A stretch of 23,101 nucleotides of DNA, taken from positions 1 through 23,101 of the forward strand of contig DLPA01000066.1 of assembly GCA_002479815.1 (NCBI GenBank). Direction: 5' to 3'. A model generated the notes under the pieces. The model worked only from the letters and a program-made list of their open reading frames with translations, did no database searches and had not been told where the DNA came from. The position numbers were made by a program, and so were the translations under genes. The stretch is from a bacterium UBA7470 (GTDB taxonomy: Bacteria > Pseudomonadota > Gammaproteobacteria > Burkholderiales > Burkholderiaceae_C). Positions 1 through 6,687 of the stretch are shown in pieces. Each line of letters opens with the position of its first letter. Position 1 is the stretch's first letter.

Positions 1-23
1 AACTGCAAGTGATCTGCAAGTGA

Positions 24-581
24 CTAGCCACGCCGTTCGCGCCGCCACTCCCACGGAGGCGTGGGGTTGCGTTTGGCCCATAGACCTTGTTTATCGCGTT
101 GGGCTTGGGCTTCGATGGGTTTTAGGTCTTTGTCTTTGTTGTAGTTGTCATAAACCCATGCCAAGCCTCGGCGCACTTGTTCGGTATTGGCTTCTGTGTC
201 GCCACAGGTGACGACACCGACCACGCGCTCGTAACGGTCGATGTCTTGCACTTCCACGCTGGCGTGTTTGCCAAAACACAGACCCGCCAAGGAGATGCGG
301 GCGCGTGAGCCGTAGTCTTGTTCGGATTCGGGCGCGTCGATGTTGGCGAGCCTGATTTTTCTTTCTTGCAGCTTGGTCAAGACCACCAAGGTATCGCCGT
401 CAGTGACGGATACCACGCGGCCTTCAAACACCTCTTTGCGTTTGATGGGTTCAGAATCAGACCAACCCAACCAACCAGCGATCAAGCTGCCGACCAAGGC
501 GAGTAGGGATAAGAGGGTGGCAGTCACTTTTTTCAGCTGAGTGGAACGAGCAGATGAACGACTAGAGGGACGGTAAAACAT
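24..581 (-). CDS. Membrane-anchored SNase-fold (thermonuclease-like) nuclease
   Basis: 185-residue protein with an N-terminal hydrophobic segment (about residues 19-40) after a basic stretch, then a staphylococcal nuclease fold. The family's active-site residues are all visible: DGDT at 61-64, R77 and E85 in IRLANIDAPE, and R119 in DRYERVVG. From family knowledge it is a Ca-dependent phosphodiesterase acting on DNA/RNA. The membrane segment, with no obvious cleavage site, suggests anchoring with the catalytic domain in the periplasm (inference). The reading frame stays open far upstream of position 581, but that part overlaps amiC in another frame and has arginine-rich shadow composition, so I start at the ATG at 581, just before the basic/hydrophobic anchor. 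It lies 32 bp after amiC on the same strand, so it is probably the third gene of a tsaE-amiC-nuclease unit. The Shine-Dalgarno is weak (GGAT). The physiological substrate is unknown. Confidence 0.88.
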   Translation of the reverse strand: MFYRPSSRSSARSTQLKKVTATLLSLLALVGSLIAGWLGWSDSEPIKRKEVFEGRVVSVTDGDTLVVLTKLQERKIRLANIDAPESEQDYGSRARISLAGLCFGKHASVEVQDIDRYERVVGVVTCGDTEANTEQVRRGLAWVYDNYNKDKDLKPIEAQAQRDKQGLWAKRNPTPPWEWRRERRG

Positions 582-613
582 CAACAATATATCCAGAAGG
601 TGCAATCCAGCGG

Positions 614-2092
614 TTAAGAGCGGTTTCTGTGGCGAGCCAGCGGGGGGTTTTGGGCAAAGTAGCGGCTGATGCCGCGCATCAACGCATCTGCCAAGCGGTT
701 TTGGTACGCGGGGTCTTTGAGCCGCGCTTCTTCTTCGGGGTTGCTGATGAAGGCGGTTTCGACCAAGACGCTGGGAATATCGGGCGCACGCAGCACTGCA
801 AAGCCTGCTTGCTCCACCTTCGGTTTGTGCAGCTTGCCCACACGACCCATTTCGCCCAACAAGTTGCCGCCTAAGGACAGACTGTCGCGGATTTGGGCGG
901 CGGTGCTCATGTCCAGCAAGGTGCGCTGCACGCTGCTGTCTTGGGCTTTGACCCCGCCCACCATGTCTGAGGCGTTTTCTTTTTGCGCCATCCATCGCGC
1001 AGCGGCACTGCTTGCGCCTTTGGTGCTCAAGGCAAAGACGCTGCCGCCTTGCGGGTTGGGCGTGAAAAACGCATCGGCATGAATGCTGATGAGCAAATCG
1101 GCCTGCACTTTGCGCGCTTTTTCGACGCGTACGTCCAGCGGGACGAAAAAGTCGGCATCCCGCGTCAAATACGCCCGCATGGGATTGCCTTTGACTTCGG
1201 CGGCATTGATGCGGTCGCGCAGGCGGCGGGCAATTTGCAGCACCACGTCTTTTTCTTGGGTTCCCCCCGGCCCGACCGCGCCCGGGTCTTCGCCGCCATG
1301 TCCGGGGTCTAGCGCAACGATGATGAGTCGGTCGGTGGCTGAGCGTTGCGAGGGCGGTGGGGACTCTCCGAAATGAGGTTCTCGATCGATGTCGGGTTTG
1401 GAGTCTGGTTTTATATCAGGTGGGGCATTTTTAGTCGGTCTAGCGCTTGTTTTAGCGGGCTCAGTTGCTTCTTTTTTTGCGATCAACTCGCCCAACGGAT
1501 CAGTGGCTGAAGTCGTCTTGCTCGGGCTGGCTGGACTGCTGGGGCGTGGGGGCGTGGGCGCTGTGCTTGGTTTGGGCGAAGCTGAGGGCGTTTCTGCCAT
1601 GCGCTGTGCGATCAACTCCGCCAAGGGGTCGGTGGCGTAGGTGGGGTGCAAGTCAAACACCAAGCGGTGTTGATAGGCTGCCACAGGAGCGAGCGTAAAC
1701 ACTTGCGGGGAGATGGGTTTTTTCAGGTCGATGACCAGCCGCACCACGTCGGCGCTGTTTTGCGCGATGCGGATGTTGGCGATGTTCGGGTCATCGGCTT
1801 GTACTTTGCCGACCAATTCTTTCAGGGTGGAGGCCAGTTGCAGGCCGCTGATGTCCACCGCAAAGCGGGGCGGATCGTCCACCATGAAGGATTTGGCCTG
1901 CAATGCGCCATCTGACTCTATCGTCACCCGTGTGTAGTCGGCAGCGGGCCAGACTCGAACGGCGACGATGCGTGCGGCATGGGCTGCTGTGGGGGCGAGC
2001 ATTGCCCCGCCCAGCCACAAAACCAAGCGACCCCGCTGCATCGTTCCTCCTTGCTGGGCCGCCCAATGTATTAAAAACTCCCGTCGTTTCAT
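614..2092 (-). CDS. amiC: N-acetylmuramoyl-L-alanine amidase (AmiC-type)
   Basis: Zinc amidase that cleaves the bond between N-acetylmuramic acid and the stem peptide during daughter-cell separation. From the start at 2092 (492 residues) the order is: signal region 1-39 ending AHA, AMIN domain about 41-150 (RIVAVRVWPAADYTRVTIES), a Pro/Ser/Thr-rich linker about 165-255, and an Amidase_3 domain about 257-482. Zinc ligands H265 (DPGHGG), E280 and H338 (SIHADA) and catalytic E445 (LVETAFISN) are present. The AMIN domain targets septal murein in the family, and activity normally depends on an EnvC/NlpD-type activator. The start at 2092 overlaps the tsaE stop as ATGA, has AAGG upstream and encodes a twin-arginine-like KRREFL. 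An alternative ATG at 2041 has a much stronger Shine-Dalgarno and leaves a Sec-like signal. The linker contains two copies of a TDPLxELIA motif. Confidence 0.95.
   Translation of the reverse strand: MKRREFLIHWAAQQGGTMQRGRLVLWLGGAMLAPTAAHAARIVAVRVWPAADYTRVTIESDGALQAKSFMVDDPPRFAVDISGLQLASTLKELVGKVQADDPNIANIRIAQNSADVVRLVIDLKKPISPQVFTLAPVAAYQHRLVFDLHPTYATDPLAELIAQRMAETPSASPKPSTAPTPPRPSSPASPSKTTSATDPLGELIAKKEATEPAKTSARPTKNAPPDIKPDSKPDIDREPHFGESPPPSQRSATDRLIIVALDPGHGGEDPGAVGPGGTQEKDVVLQIARRLRDRINAAEVKGNPMRAYLTRDADFFVPLDVRVEKARKVQADLLISIHADAFFTPNPQGGSVFALSTKGASSAAARWMAQKENASDMVGGVKAQDSSVQRTLLDMSTAAQIRDSLSLGGNLLGEMGRVGKLHKPKVEQAGFAVLRAPDIPSVLVETAFISNPEEEARLKDPAYQNRLADALMRGISRYFAQNPPLARHRNRS
2045..2052 (-). 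promoter_or_regulatory. Strong Shine-Dalgarno (AAGGAGGA) inside the 5' end of amiC
   Basis: Reading the minus strand, AAGGAGGA is followed after three bases by an in-frame ATG at 2041. This is the strongest ribosome-binding site near the amiC start and would give a protein beginning MQRGRLVLW with a plain Sec-type signal. It competes with the ATGA-coupled start at 2092 that carries the KRREFL motif. Which start is used cannot be decided from sequence alone. Confidence 0.55.
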
Positions 2093-2634
2093 GACAAACC
2101 TTGCAAACAAGCATGACCCAAAGCGGTATGGGCTTGCAGTCGAACGAGTCTAGGCGGTGCGTCGGCTGTGTCTTGCGGTGAATGCGTTTCTTGGGGCGTG
2201 ATGGTCAGGGAAAGGTCAGCTTGGGGCAGGGTATCGCCTGCTTTTTCCGGCCATTCAATCAGTTTCAGCCCCGCACTGGCAAACACATCCCTAAAACCCG
2301 CGTCTTCCCACTCGCGTGGGTCGTTGAAGCGGTAGAAATCAAAGTGCCATGCGTGCCATGTGTGGCCTTCATAAAGGGCTTGGTGCGGCTCGACCACGGC
2401 ATAGCTGGGGCTTTTGATGCGGCCTTGCACCCCCAGCGCACGCAGCAAATGTCGCACCAAGGTGGTTTTGCCGCTGCCCAAGTCGCCATGCAGCGTGACC
2501 AAGGCCGAGCGTAGGGCGGGATTTTGGGCCAATTGTTGTGCAAAGGTATGGGTATCGGCCTCGGTCTGCCAGCACAGATCAAGGTGGGTGGGGGGCGTGC
2601 TCTCTACAATCGGCGCAAGATGCATATTTCTCAT
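2089..2634 (-). CDS. tsaE: tRNA t6A37 biosynthesis ATPase TsaE
   Basis: 181-residue P-loop ATPase of the TsaE (YjeE) family, which works with TsaB and TsaD to make the threonylcarbamoyl-adenosine of ANN-decoding tRNAs in the cytoplasm. Walker A GDLGSGKTT lies at residues 50-58. SPSYAVVE at 75-82, HFDFYR at 97-102 and IEWPEKAG at 126-133 are the usual family blocks. Length is at the upper end of the family because of extra residues at both ends. Two ATGs are possible, 2634 and 2625. Neither has a convincing Shine-Dalgarno (TGAGAA precedes 2625), so the start is uncertain by three codons. The stop overlaps the upstream amiC start (ATGA), indicating coupling. The gene is head-to-head with queG with only about 20 bp between start codons, so each promoter must lie within or very near the other gene. 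Confidence 0.94.
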   Translation of the reverse strand: MRNMHLAPIVESTPPTHLDLCWQTEADTHTFAQQLAQNPALRSALVTLHGDLGSGKTTLVRHLLRALGVQGRIKSPSYAVVEPHQALYEGHTWHAWHFDFYRFNDPREWEDAGFRDVFASAGLKLIEWPEKAGDTLPQADLSLTITPQETHSPQDTADAPPRLVRLQAHTALGHACLQGLS

Positions 2635-2655
2635 TCAGCTTATTCCACAGATTCC

Positions 2656-3810
2656 ATGTCGATGGGGGCAAGGACTGTACAAGAATCCTTGGCCTCAGCG
2701 GTTTCATTGTGTCAGGCTTGGGGGCTAGAGCTGGGATTTTCCCAAATTGGCGTGTCTGATGTGGATTTGTCCAGCGCCGAACCCGGTTTGTTGGCATGGT
2801 TGGCAGCAGGTTTTCATGGCGAGATGGGGTACATGGCCCAGCATGGCCTGCGCCGCGCACGCCCCGCCGAATTGCTGCCGGGAACGGTGAGTGTCATCAC
2901 GGCGCGTATGGATTACTTGCGGCCTGCGGCTTCAACTGTAAGCGAATGTCAATCGCCTGCTCAATCGCTTGCGTCTGACGAGGGGGCTGCGGACTGGCGT
3001 GCCCAAGAATGGGCGAATTTGGATGCTGCCAACGGGCACATCTCGCTCTATGCGCGTGGGCGTGACTATCACAAGGTGCTGCGCTCCCGCCTGCAAAAAC
3101 TGGCCGAGCGGTTGCAAACGCACTTAGGCGCACTGGGCCATCGCGTGTTCACCGATTCTGCGCCTGTGTTGGAAGCGGAGTTGGCGACGCGCAGCGGGCA
3201 GGGCTGGCGGGGCAAGCACACGCTGGTGCTCAACCGTGAAGCGGGGTCGTTTTTCTTTTTGGGCGAGATTTATGTCAACGTCGCCCTGCCGCCCACCGCG
3301 CCCGTGTCGGCCCACTGTGGCGCGTGCCAAGCCTGCATCCAAATTTGTCCGACACAGGCCATCGTCGCCCCGTATCGCTTGGACGCAAGGCGCTGCATTT
3401 CTTACTTGACCATTGAGCACGAGGGTGCGATTCCCTTGGCCTTGCGTCCCGCCATCGGCACGCGCATTTACGGCTGCGATGATTGCCAACTGGTGTGCCC
3501 GTGGAATAAGTTTGCCCAACGCAGCACTGTGCCCGATTTTGACGAGCGCAACGGCTTGCACGCCCAATCGTTAGCGACATTGCTGCAATGGTCGGAAGCA
3601 GAGTTTTTGCGCCGCACCGAAGGCAGCCCCATTCGGCGCATCGGTCATGTACGCTGGCTGCGCAATGTGTCGGTGGCGGCAGGTAATGTGTTAAGAAAAA
3701 ATATATTGAATACAGAGCAAGCAAATGAATTGCGGCTGGTGTTAGAGGCCAGAAAATTGCATGATTCTTCAATCGTACAGGAGCACGTCACATGGGCATT
3801 GAGCGTTTGA
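2656..3810 (+). CDS. queG: tRNA epoxyqueuosine(34) reductase QueG
   Basis: Cobalamin- and 4Fe-4S-dependent enzyme that reduces epoxyqueuosine to queuosine at the wobble base of GUN tRNAs. In 384 residues from the start at 2656: ELGFSQIGV near 25-33, the catalytic-Asp motif YARGRDYHK (D137), GQGWRGKHTLVLN at 181-193, and the ferredoxin-like cluster cysteines C221, C224, C227 and C231, then C247, C274, C277 and C281 (CDDCQLVCPW). Compared with E. coli QueG as I recall it, about 30 extra residues lie between roughly 93 and 127, before the catalytic motif. The frame is open from further upstream (ATGs at 2620 and 2662 are alternatives). I chose 2656 because it gives the usual N-terminal spacing and does not run into tsaE. 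There is no clear Shine-Dalgarno. The 3' end overlaps the permease gene by 19 bp. Confidence 0.95.
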   Translation: MSMGARTVQESLASAVSLCQAWGLELGFSQIGVSDVDLSSAEPGLLAWLAAGFHGEMGYMAQHGLRRARPAELLPGTVSVITARMDYLRPAASTVSECQSPAQSLASDEGAADWRAQEWANLDAANGHISLYARGRDYHKVLRSRLQKLAERLQTHLGALGHRVFTDSAPVLEAELATRSGQGWRGKHTLVLNREAGSFFFLGEIYVNVALPPTAPVSAHCGACQACIQICPTQAIVAPYRLDARRCISYLTIEHEGAIPLALRPAIGTRIYGCDDCQLVCPWNKFAQRSTVPDFDERNGLHAQSLATLLQWSEAEFLRRTEGSPIRRIGHVRWLRNVSVAAGNVLRKNILNTEQANELRLVLEARKLHDSSIVQEHVTWALSV

Positions 3811-4649
3811 ACACGGTGTGGGATGTCTGGTGGGCGGGCCTCAAACGCTGGGCGTGGGGGCTGTGGCTGGCGCTGCGCCGAGGGTGGGATGTCTTGTTCA
3901 CCACGGTCGAGTTGCTGGTGCTGGCCGTGTCCCCCGCCTGCCACACCGAGCAGCGGCGGGCGTGGTGGGCCAGCCATGTGTGGCAAACCACAGGCCAGCA
4001 GTTGCCGTGGTTCATCTTGCTGGCAGCTTTGATGGGGGTAGTGCTGATCCAAATCGTCGTCGTCACCGCCAGCAGCTATGGGCTGTCGCACTTTGCCCTA
4101 GAGATGGTCGTGCGCGTGCTGGTGTTGGAACTGTTGCCCTTGGTCACGGCCTTGTTTGTGGTGTTGCGGTGCAGTTTGCCTTTGACTGCCGATTTGTCGG
4201 AGCAATTGCTGCATCAAGATCATGAGGAAACCACCGCCAAAACGCCCATGATGCAATCCTTGCGCTGGCTGGCCGATGAGGTCATGCCCCGTGCGTGGGC
4301 GGCGGTGTTTTCGGTGTGGCTCTTGACCGCCATCAGTGTGGTCTTGGCCTTGGTGTTGGCCTATGTGCTGAGTTATGGCGTGACCCTGTGGGGCGTGGAG
4401 AATTACAGCGTGATGGTGGGGCGCGTGTTCAGTCCCTCTATCAGCTTGGTGTTTGTGCTCAAGGTCTTGGCGTTCAGCATTGCGGTGGGGGTCGTGCCGA
4501 TGGCGAGTTTGAGCGTGCAAGCCCAATGGGCTGCCGCCCAAGGCGAGGCGGTTTCATGGTCGGGCTTGGAGCTGCAAGGGCTGGTTCGGATGACGGGAGT
4601 GCTGCTGATGGTGGAACTCTTATCCTTGATGGGCAACTATTACGCTTGA
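3792..4649 (+). CDS. MlaE-like ABC transporter permease (divergent)
   Basis: 285-residue polytopic inner-membrane protein. Hydrophobic segments lie near residues 34-48, 72-93, 105-126, 168-197, 214-240 and 265-282. The stretch LELLPLVTALFVVLR (112-126) and the layout match the MlaE/TTG2B permease family, which moves phospholipids between inner-membrane ABC complexes and MCE proteins. The cytoplasmic coupling segment usually carrying an EQIDAL-like motif is not recognisable here: residues 138-162 read as a charged, unrelated stretch. The start has a good Shine-Dalgarno (AGGAG at 3779-3783, spacing 8) and overlaps the end of queG by 19 bp. The next gene, an MCE protein, begins immediately after the stop (TGAATG). 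In usual Mla-type operons an ATPase gene sits at this point and none does here. The permease assignment is by pattern and context, so a degenerate or repurposed role is possible. Confidence 0.75.
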   Translation: MGIERLNTVWDVWWAGLKRWAWGLWLALRRGWDVLFTTVELLVLAVSPACHTEQRRAWWASHVWQTTGQQLPWFILLAALMGVVLIQIVVVTASSYGLSHFALEMVVRVLVLELLPLVTALFVVLRCSLPLTADLSEQLLHQDHEETTAKTPMMQSLRWLADEVMPRAWAAVFSVWLLTAISVVLALVLAYVLSYGVTLWGVENYSVMVGRVFSPSISLVFVLKVLAFSIAVGVVPMASLSVQAQWAAAQGEAVSWSGLELQGLVRMTGVLLMVELLSLMGNYYA

Positions 4650-5750
4650 ATGAGGCTAGAAACGCCTACAACGCCTACAACGCCTGCAATGCCTGAATAT
4701 TTGAAAGACTTTCCCCCTATGAATCCGAACGATGAAGTTCATGATCCTGATTTACCCTCTTTGGCCGCTTTAAGGCGCAGGGCGCGGTGGTTGTTGATTT
4801 TGATGCTCCTGCTGTTGAGCAGCGCCACTTTGTATTTGTTGTACGCGCGGGGCGTGTTTGAGCCTAAACATACCGTGATTTTGGTGACGGACGATGCCGA
4901 GGGCGCAGTCGTCGGCATGGACATGACGTTTGCGGGCTTTCCTATGGGGCGGGTCGAGCGCATCAGCCTCAGCCCCGATGGGCAAGCCCGTTTGCTGGTG
5001 TCCGTGCCGCGCAAGAACGCGCATTGGCTGCGTACCAGCAGCGTGGTGACGATGGAACGCAGCTTGGTGGGCGGTACGCGCTTGCGGGTGTATTCGGGGG
5101 TGTTGACCGATCCCCCTTTGCGCAACGGGGCCGAGCTGCAAGTGCTGCGCGGCGATGCGTTAGCTGACATTCCAAAGCTGGTCACGGCGGTGCGCGAGGT
5201 TTTGGACAACGCCTTGGCGCTGACGGGGCCGGAAAGCACGCTGGCGCAAACCCTCGCCAACGCCGCCAAAACCACAGGCCGCTTGCAAGAGCGACATGGG
5301 GCGCTGGGCATTTTGCTGGGCAACGATGGTGATGTGGCCCGCTTCATGGACACCTTGAACAAAACCCAAACCCTGTTGACGCAGTTGAACACCGTGGCCC
5401 AACGCTCCAATACTGTCATCGACCGCACCAATTCCTTGGTGGCACGCGCTGATGAGAAGCTGTTTGGCGATCAAGGCTTGAGCGAGGAAGCCCGCCAAAT
5501 CGCCCGCCAGAGCCAAGGCGTGGTGGCGGAGTTGCAGCGTACCGTCCAACAAGCCCAAGGCACGTTGAACAAGGTGGATGATTTATTGAGCGATGCCAAA
5601 GTCGTCACCGGCCAAACCAAAGATGCCACTGCCGACTTGCTGGCTTTGCGGGCCGAGGTGGAGGGCAGCTTGCGCCGCGTGCAAAGCCTCATCAACGACA
5701 TGCAGCGCCGCTGGCCCTTCAGCCGCGAGGCGGAGGTGCAGTTGCCATGA
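4650..5750 (+). CDS. MCE (MlaD-like) family protein
   Basis: 366-residue protein with a single N-terminal membrane anchor (about 46-66) after a basic RRRAR stretch, a short MCE domain about 74-165 (TVILVTDDAEGAVVGMDMTFAGFPMGRVERI begins it, quoted here only by its start TVILVTDDAEG), and a long helical C-terminus (about 195-355) rich in Q, T, L and A. From family knowledge, MCE domains form hexameric rings holding a hydrophobic tunnel for lipids, and long helical tails can form a channel across the periplasm. It starts directly after the permease stop and its own stop overlaps the lipoprotein start (ATGA). The first 16 codons contain a 9-bp tandem repeat encoding TPT units. Internal ATGs at 4689 and 4719 are possible starts and no site has a strong Shine-Dalgarno. 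The cargo is unknown; phospholipid is the default inference. Confidence 0.85.
   Translation: MRLETPTTPTTPAMPEYLKDFPPMNPNDEVHDPDLPSLAALRRRARWLLILMLLLLSSATLYLLYARGVFEPKHTVILVTDDAEGAVVGMDMTFAGFPMGRVERISLSPDGQARLLVSVPRKNAHWLRTSSVVTMERSLVGGTRLRVYSGVLTDPPLRNGAELQVLRGDALADIPKLVTAVREVLDNALALTGPESTLAQTLANAAKTTGRLQERHGALGILLGNDGDVARFMDTLNKTQTLLTQLNTVAQRSNTVIDRTNSLVARADEKLFGDQGLSEEARQIARQSQGVVAELQRTVQQAQGTLNKVDDLLSDAKVVTGQTKDATADLLALRAEVEGSLRRVQSLINDMQRRWPFSREAEVQLP
4661..4696 (+). repeat. 9-bp tandem repeat at the start of the MCE gene
   Basis: Four head-to-tail 9-bp units based on AACGCCTAC. The first two are identical, the third differs by one base and the fourth is more diverged. The unit is a multiple of three, so copy-number change would lengthen or shorten the cytoplasmic N-terminus (TPT units) without shifting frame. 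Confidence 0.85.
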
Positions 5751-6484
5751 ATACCATGATCGGCATGAATTTTCAAAAACGGGAGCTGCTCGTGCTTTTT
5801 TCTCAGGCACTAGAGCTGAAAAGAGTACTGAAACGAGTGACTGTACTGGCCAGCAGTGCCGTGTTGCTGGCGTGCAGCTCTGCGCCCCCTGCGCCTGAAT
5901 GGAAGCTCCAAGCCCGTGATGCCACCGAACGCGCCACGGCTGCCTACCTGAGCGGTCAGTCGCGGGTGGCGCAAGCCGAATGGCTGAAGGCCAAGCAAGA
6001 GGCCAGCCGCACTGCCCAACCCGAGCAGGTCGCCCGAGTCATCTTGGCCCAATGTGCGCTGCGTCTGGCGAGTTTGGAGATGGGGGCATGCGAGGAATTG
6101 ACCCCACTCGTGCCCGATCTCAGTCCGTCCTTGCGGGCGTATCACCGCTACTTGCAAGGGCAAATCACCGCCGCCGATCTGCCACTGTTGCCGCCAGCGC
6201 ACCAAGCGGTAGCGCAGCGGCTGCTGGCGCAAACGGAGGTGGCTTCCGTGATTCAGGCCATGCCCGATCCTGTTTCTAAACTGGTGGCGGCGGCTGTGGC
6301 GCTGCAAAGCACACAGGCGCAACCCAGCTTGTTGGTCTTGGGGGTGGACACCGCCTCACAACAAGGCTGGTCGCGCCCTGTGTTGGCATGGCTAGGCACG
6401 TACAAGCGGTGGGCCGAACAAACCGGACAAACCCAGCTGGCCGAGCAGCTTCAACGGCGTATAGATGTGGTATTAAAACCATAG
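5747..6484 (+). CDS. Uncharacterised helical lipoprotein linked to the MCE gene
   Basis: 245 residues. A lipobox LLAC with C43 as the lipidated cysteine follows the hydrophobic run VTVLASSAV, so the mature protein is a lipoprotein. An outer-membrane location is inferred, since S rather than D follows the cysteine. The mature part is alpha-helical in appearance, with spaced A/L/R/E patterns reminiscent of TPR-like repeats (ERATAAYLSG, RVILAQCALRLASLE). It is not recognisable as the PqiC-type auxiliary lipoprotein usually found with MlaD-like genes. I do not recognise a named family, and the pattern recalls conserved hypothetical proteins of Comamonadaceae (from memory, low certainty). The start overlaps the MCE stop (ATGA), indicating coupling. 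The n-region before the signal is unusually long (about 30 residues). Residues 9-26 are encoded by a palindromic repeat, so the ancestral start was probably near codon 24. A role as periplasmic partner of the MCE protein is inferred from context only. Confidence 0.8.
   Translation: MNTMIGMNFQKRELLVLFSQALELKRVLKRVTVLASSAVLLACSSAPPAPEWKLQARDATERATAAYLSGQSRVAQAEWLKAKQEASRTAQPEQVARVILAQCALRLASLEMGACEELTPLVPDLSPSLRAYHRYLQGQITAADLPLLPPAHQAVAQRLLAQTEVASVIQAMPDPVSKLVAAAVALQSTQAQPSLLVLGVDTASQQGWSRPVLAWLGTYKRWAEQTGQTQLAEQLQRRIDVVLKP
5771..5823 (+). repeat. Palindromic repeat element within the lipoprotein 5' end
   Basis: AGCTGCTCGTGC (5784-5795) pairs with GCACTAGAGCT (5807-5817) to make a hairpin of about 10 bp with one bulge and one mismatch and an 11-nt loop, flanked by A-rich runs. 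The form (A-run, GGAGCTGCT, G/C palindrome, CTAGAGC, A-run) recalls short dispersed intergenic repeats seen in Comamonadaceae genomes (family knowledge from memory). Here it is read in frame as residues 9-26 of the lipoprotein. Confidence 0.55.
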
Positions 6485-6485
6485 T

Positions 6486-6505
6486 AAAAAAAGTGAGCTG
6501 CTCAT
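6486..6505 (-). terminator. Candidate terminator for the acyl-CoA hydrolase transcript
   Basis: On the minus strand TGAG-CAG-CTCA is followed by C and seven T. It is the mirror of the plus-strand hairpin and lies just beyond the lipoprotein stop, so minus-strand transcripts reading out of the gene ending at 6784 would overlap the opposing operon's 3' region by about 200 nt. The stem is short. Confidence 0.4.
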
Positions 6506-6687
6506 GCAAGAAATACGTGCTATTTAGCGTATTTTAGTTAAAAAAACGATCTGAATTATTTAAAAAATCGTTCCCAAATCCGTTTTTTCAATGAAAAAAA
6601 GCGTGTTGGGGTGCTGTGGGAGATATTTTTTCTATAAAAGAAGCTTATTTTTATAAGAAAAAAGGCTATAAATGGCGATTTGGTTGC

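Noticed and set aside
582..995. N-terminal extension of the nuclease reading frame up to 995
   Set aside because: It is antisense-free but lies over amiC in another frame, is very rich in R, Q and H, and precedes a natural signal-anchor start at 581; it looks like a shadow of amiC.
3818..4225. Overlapping plus-strand frame within the permease gene as a second protein or missing ATPase
   Set aside because: Composition is rich in G, R and H with no Walker or signature motifs; it is a frame shadow of the permease gene.
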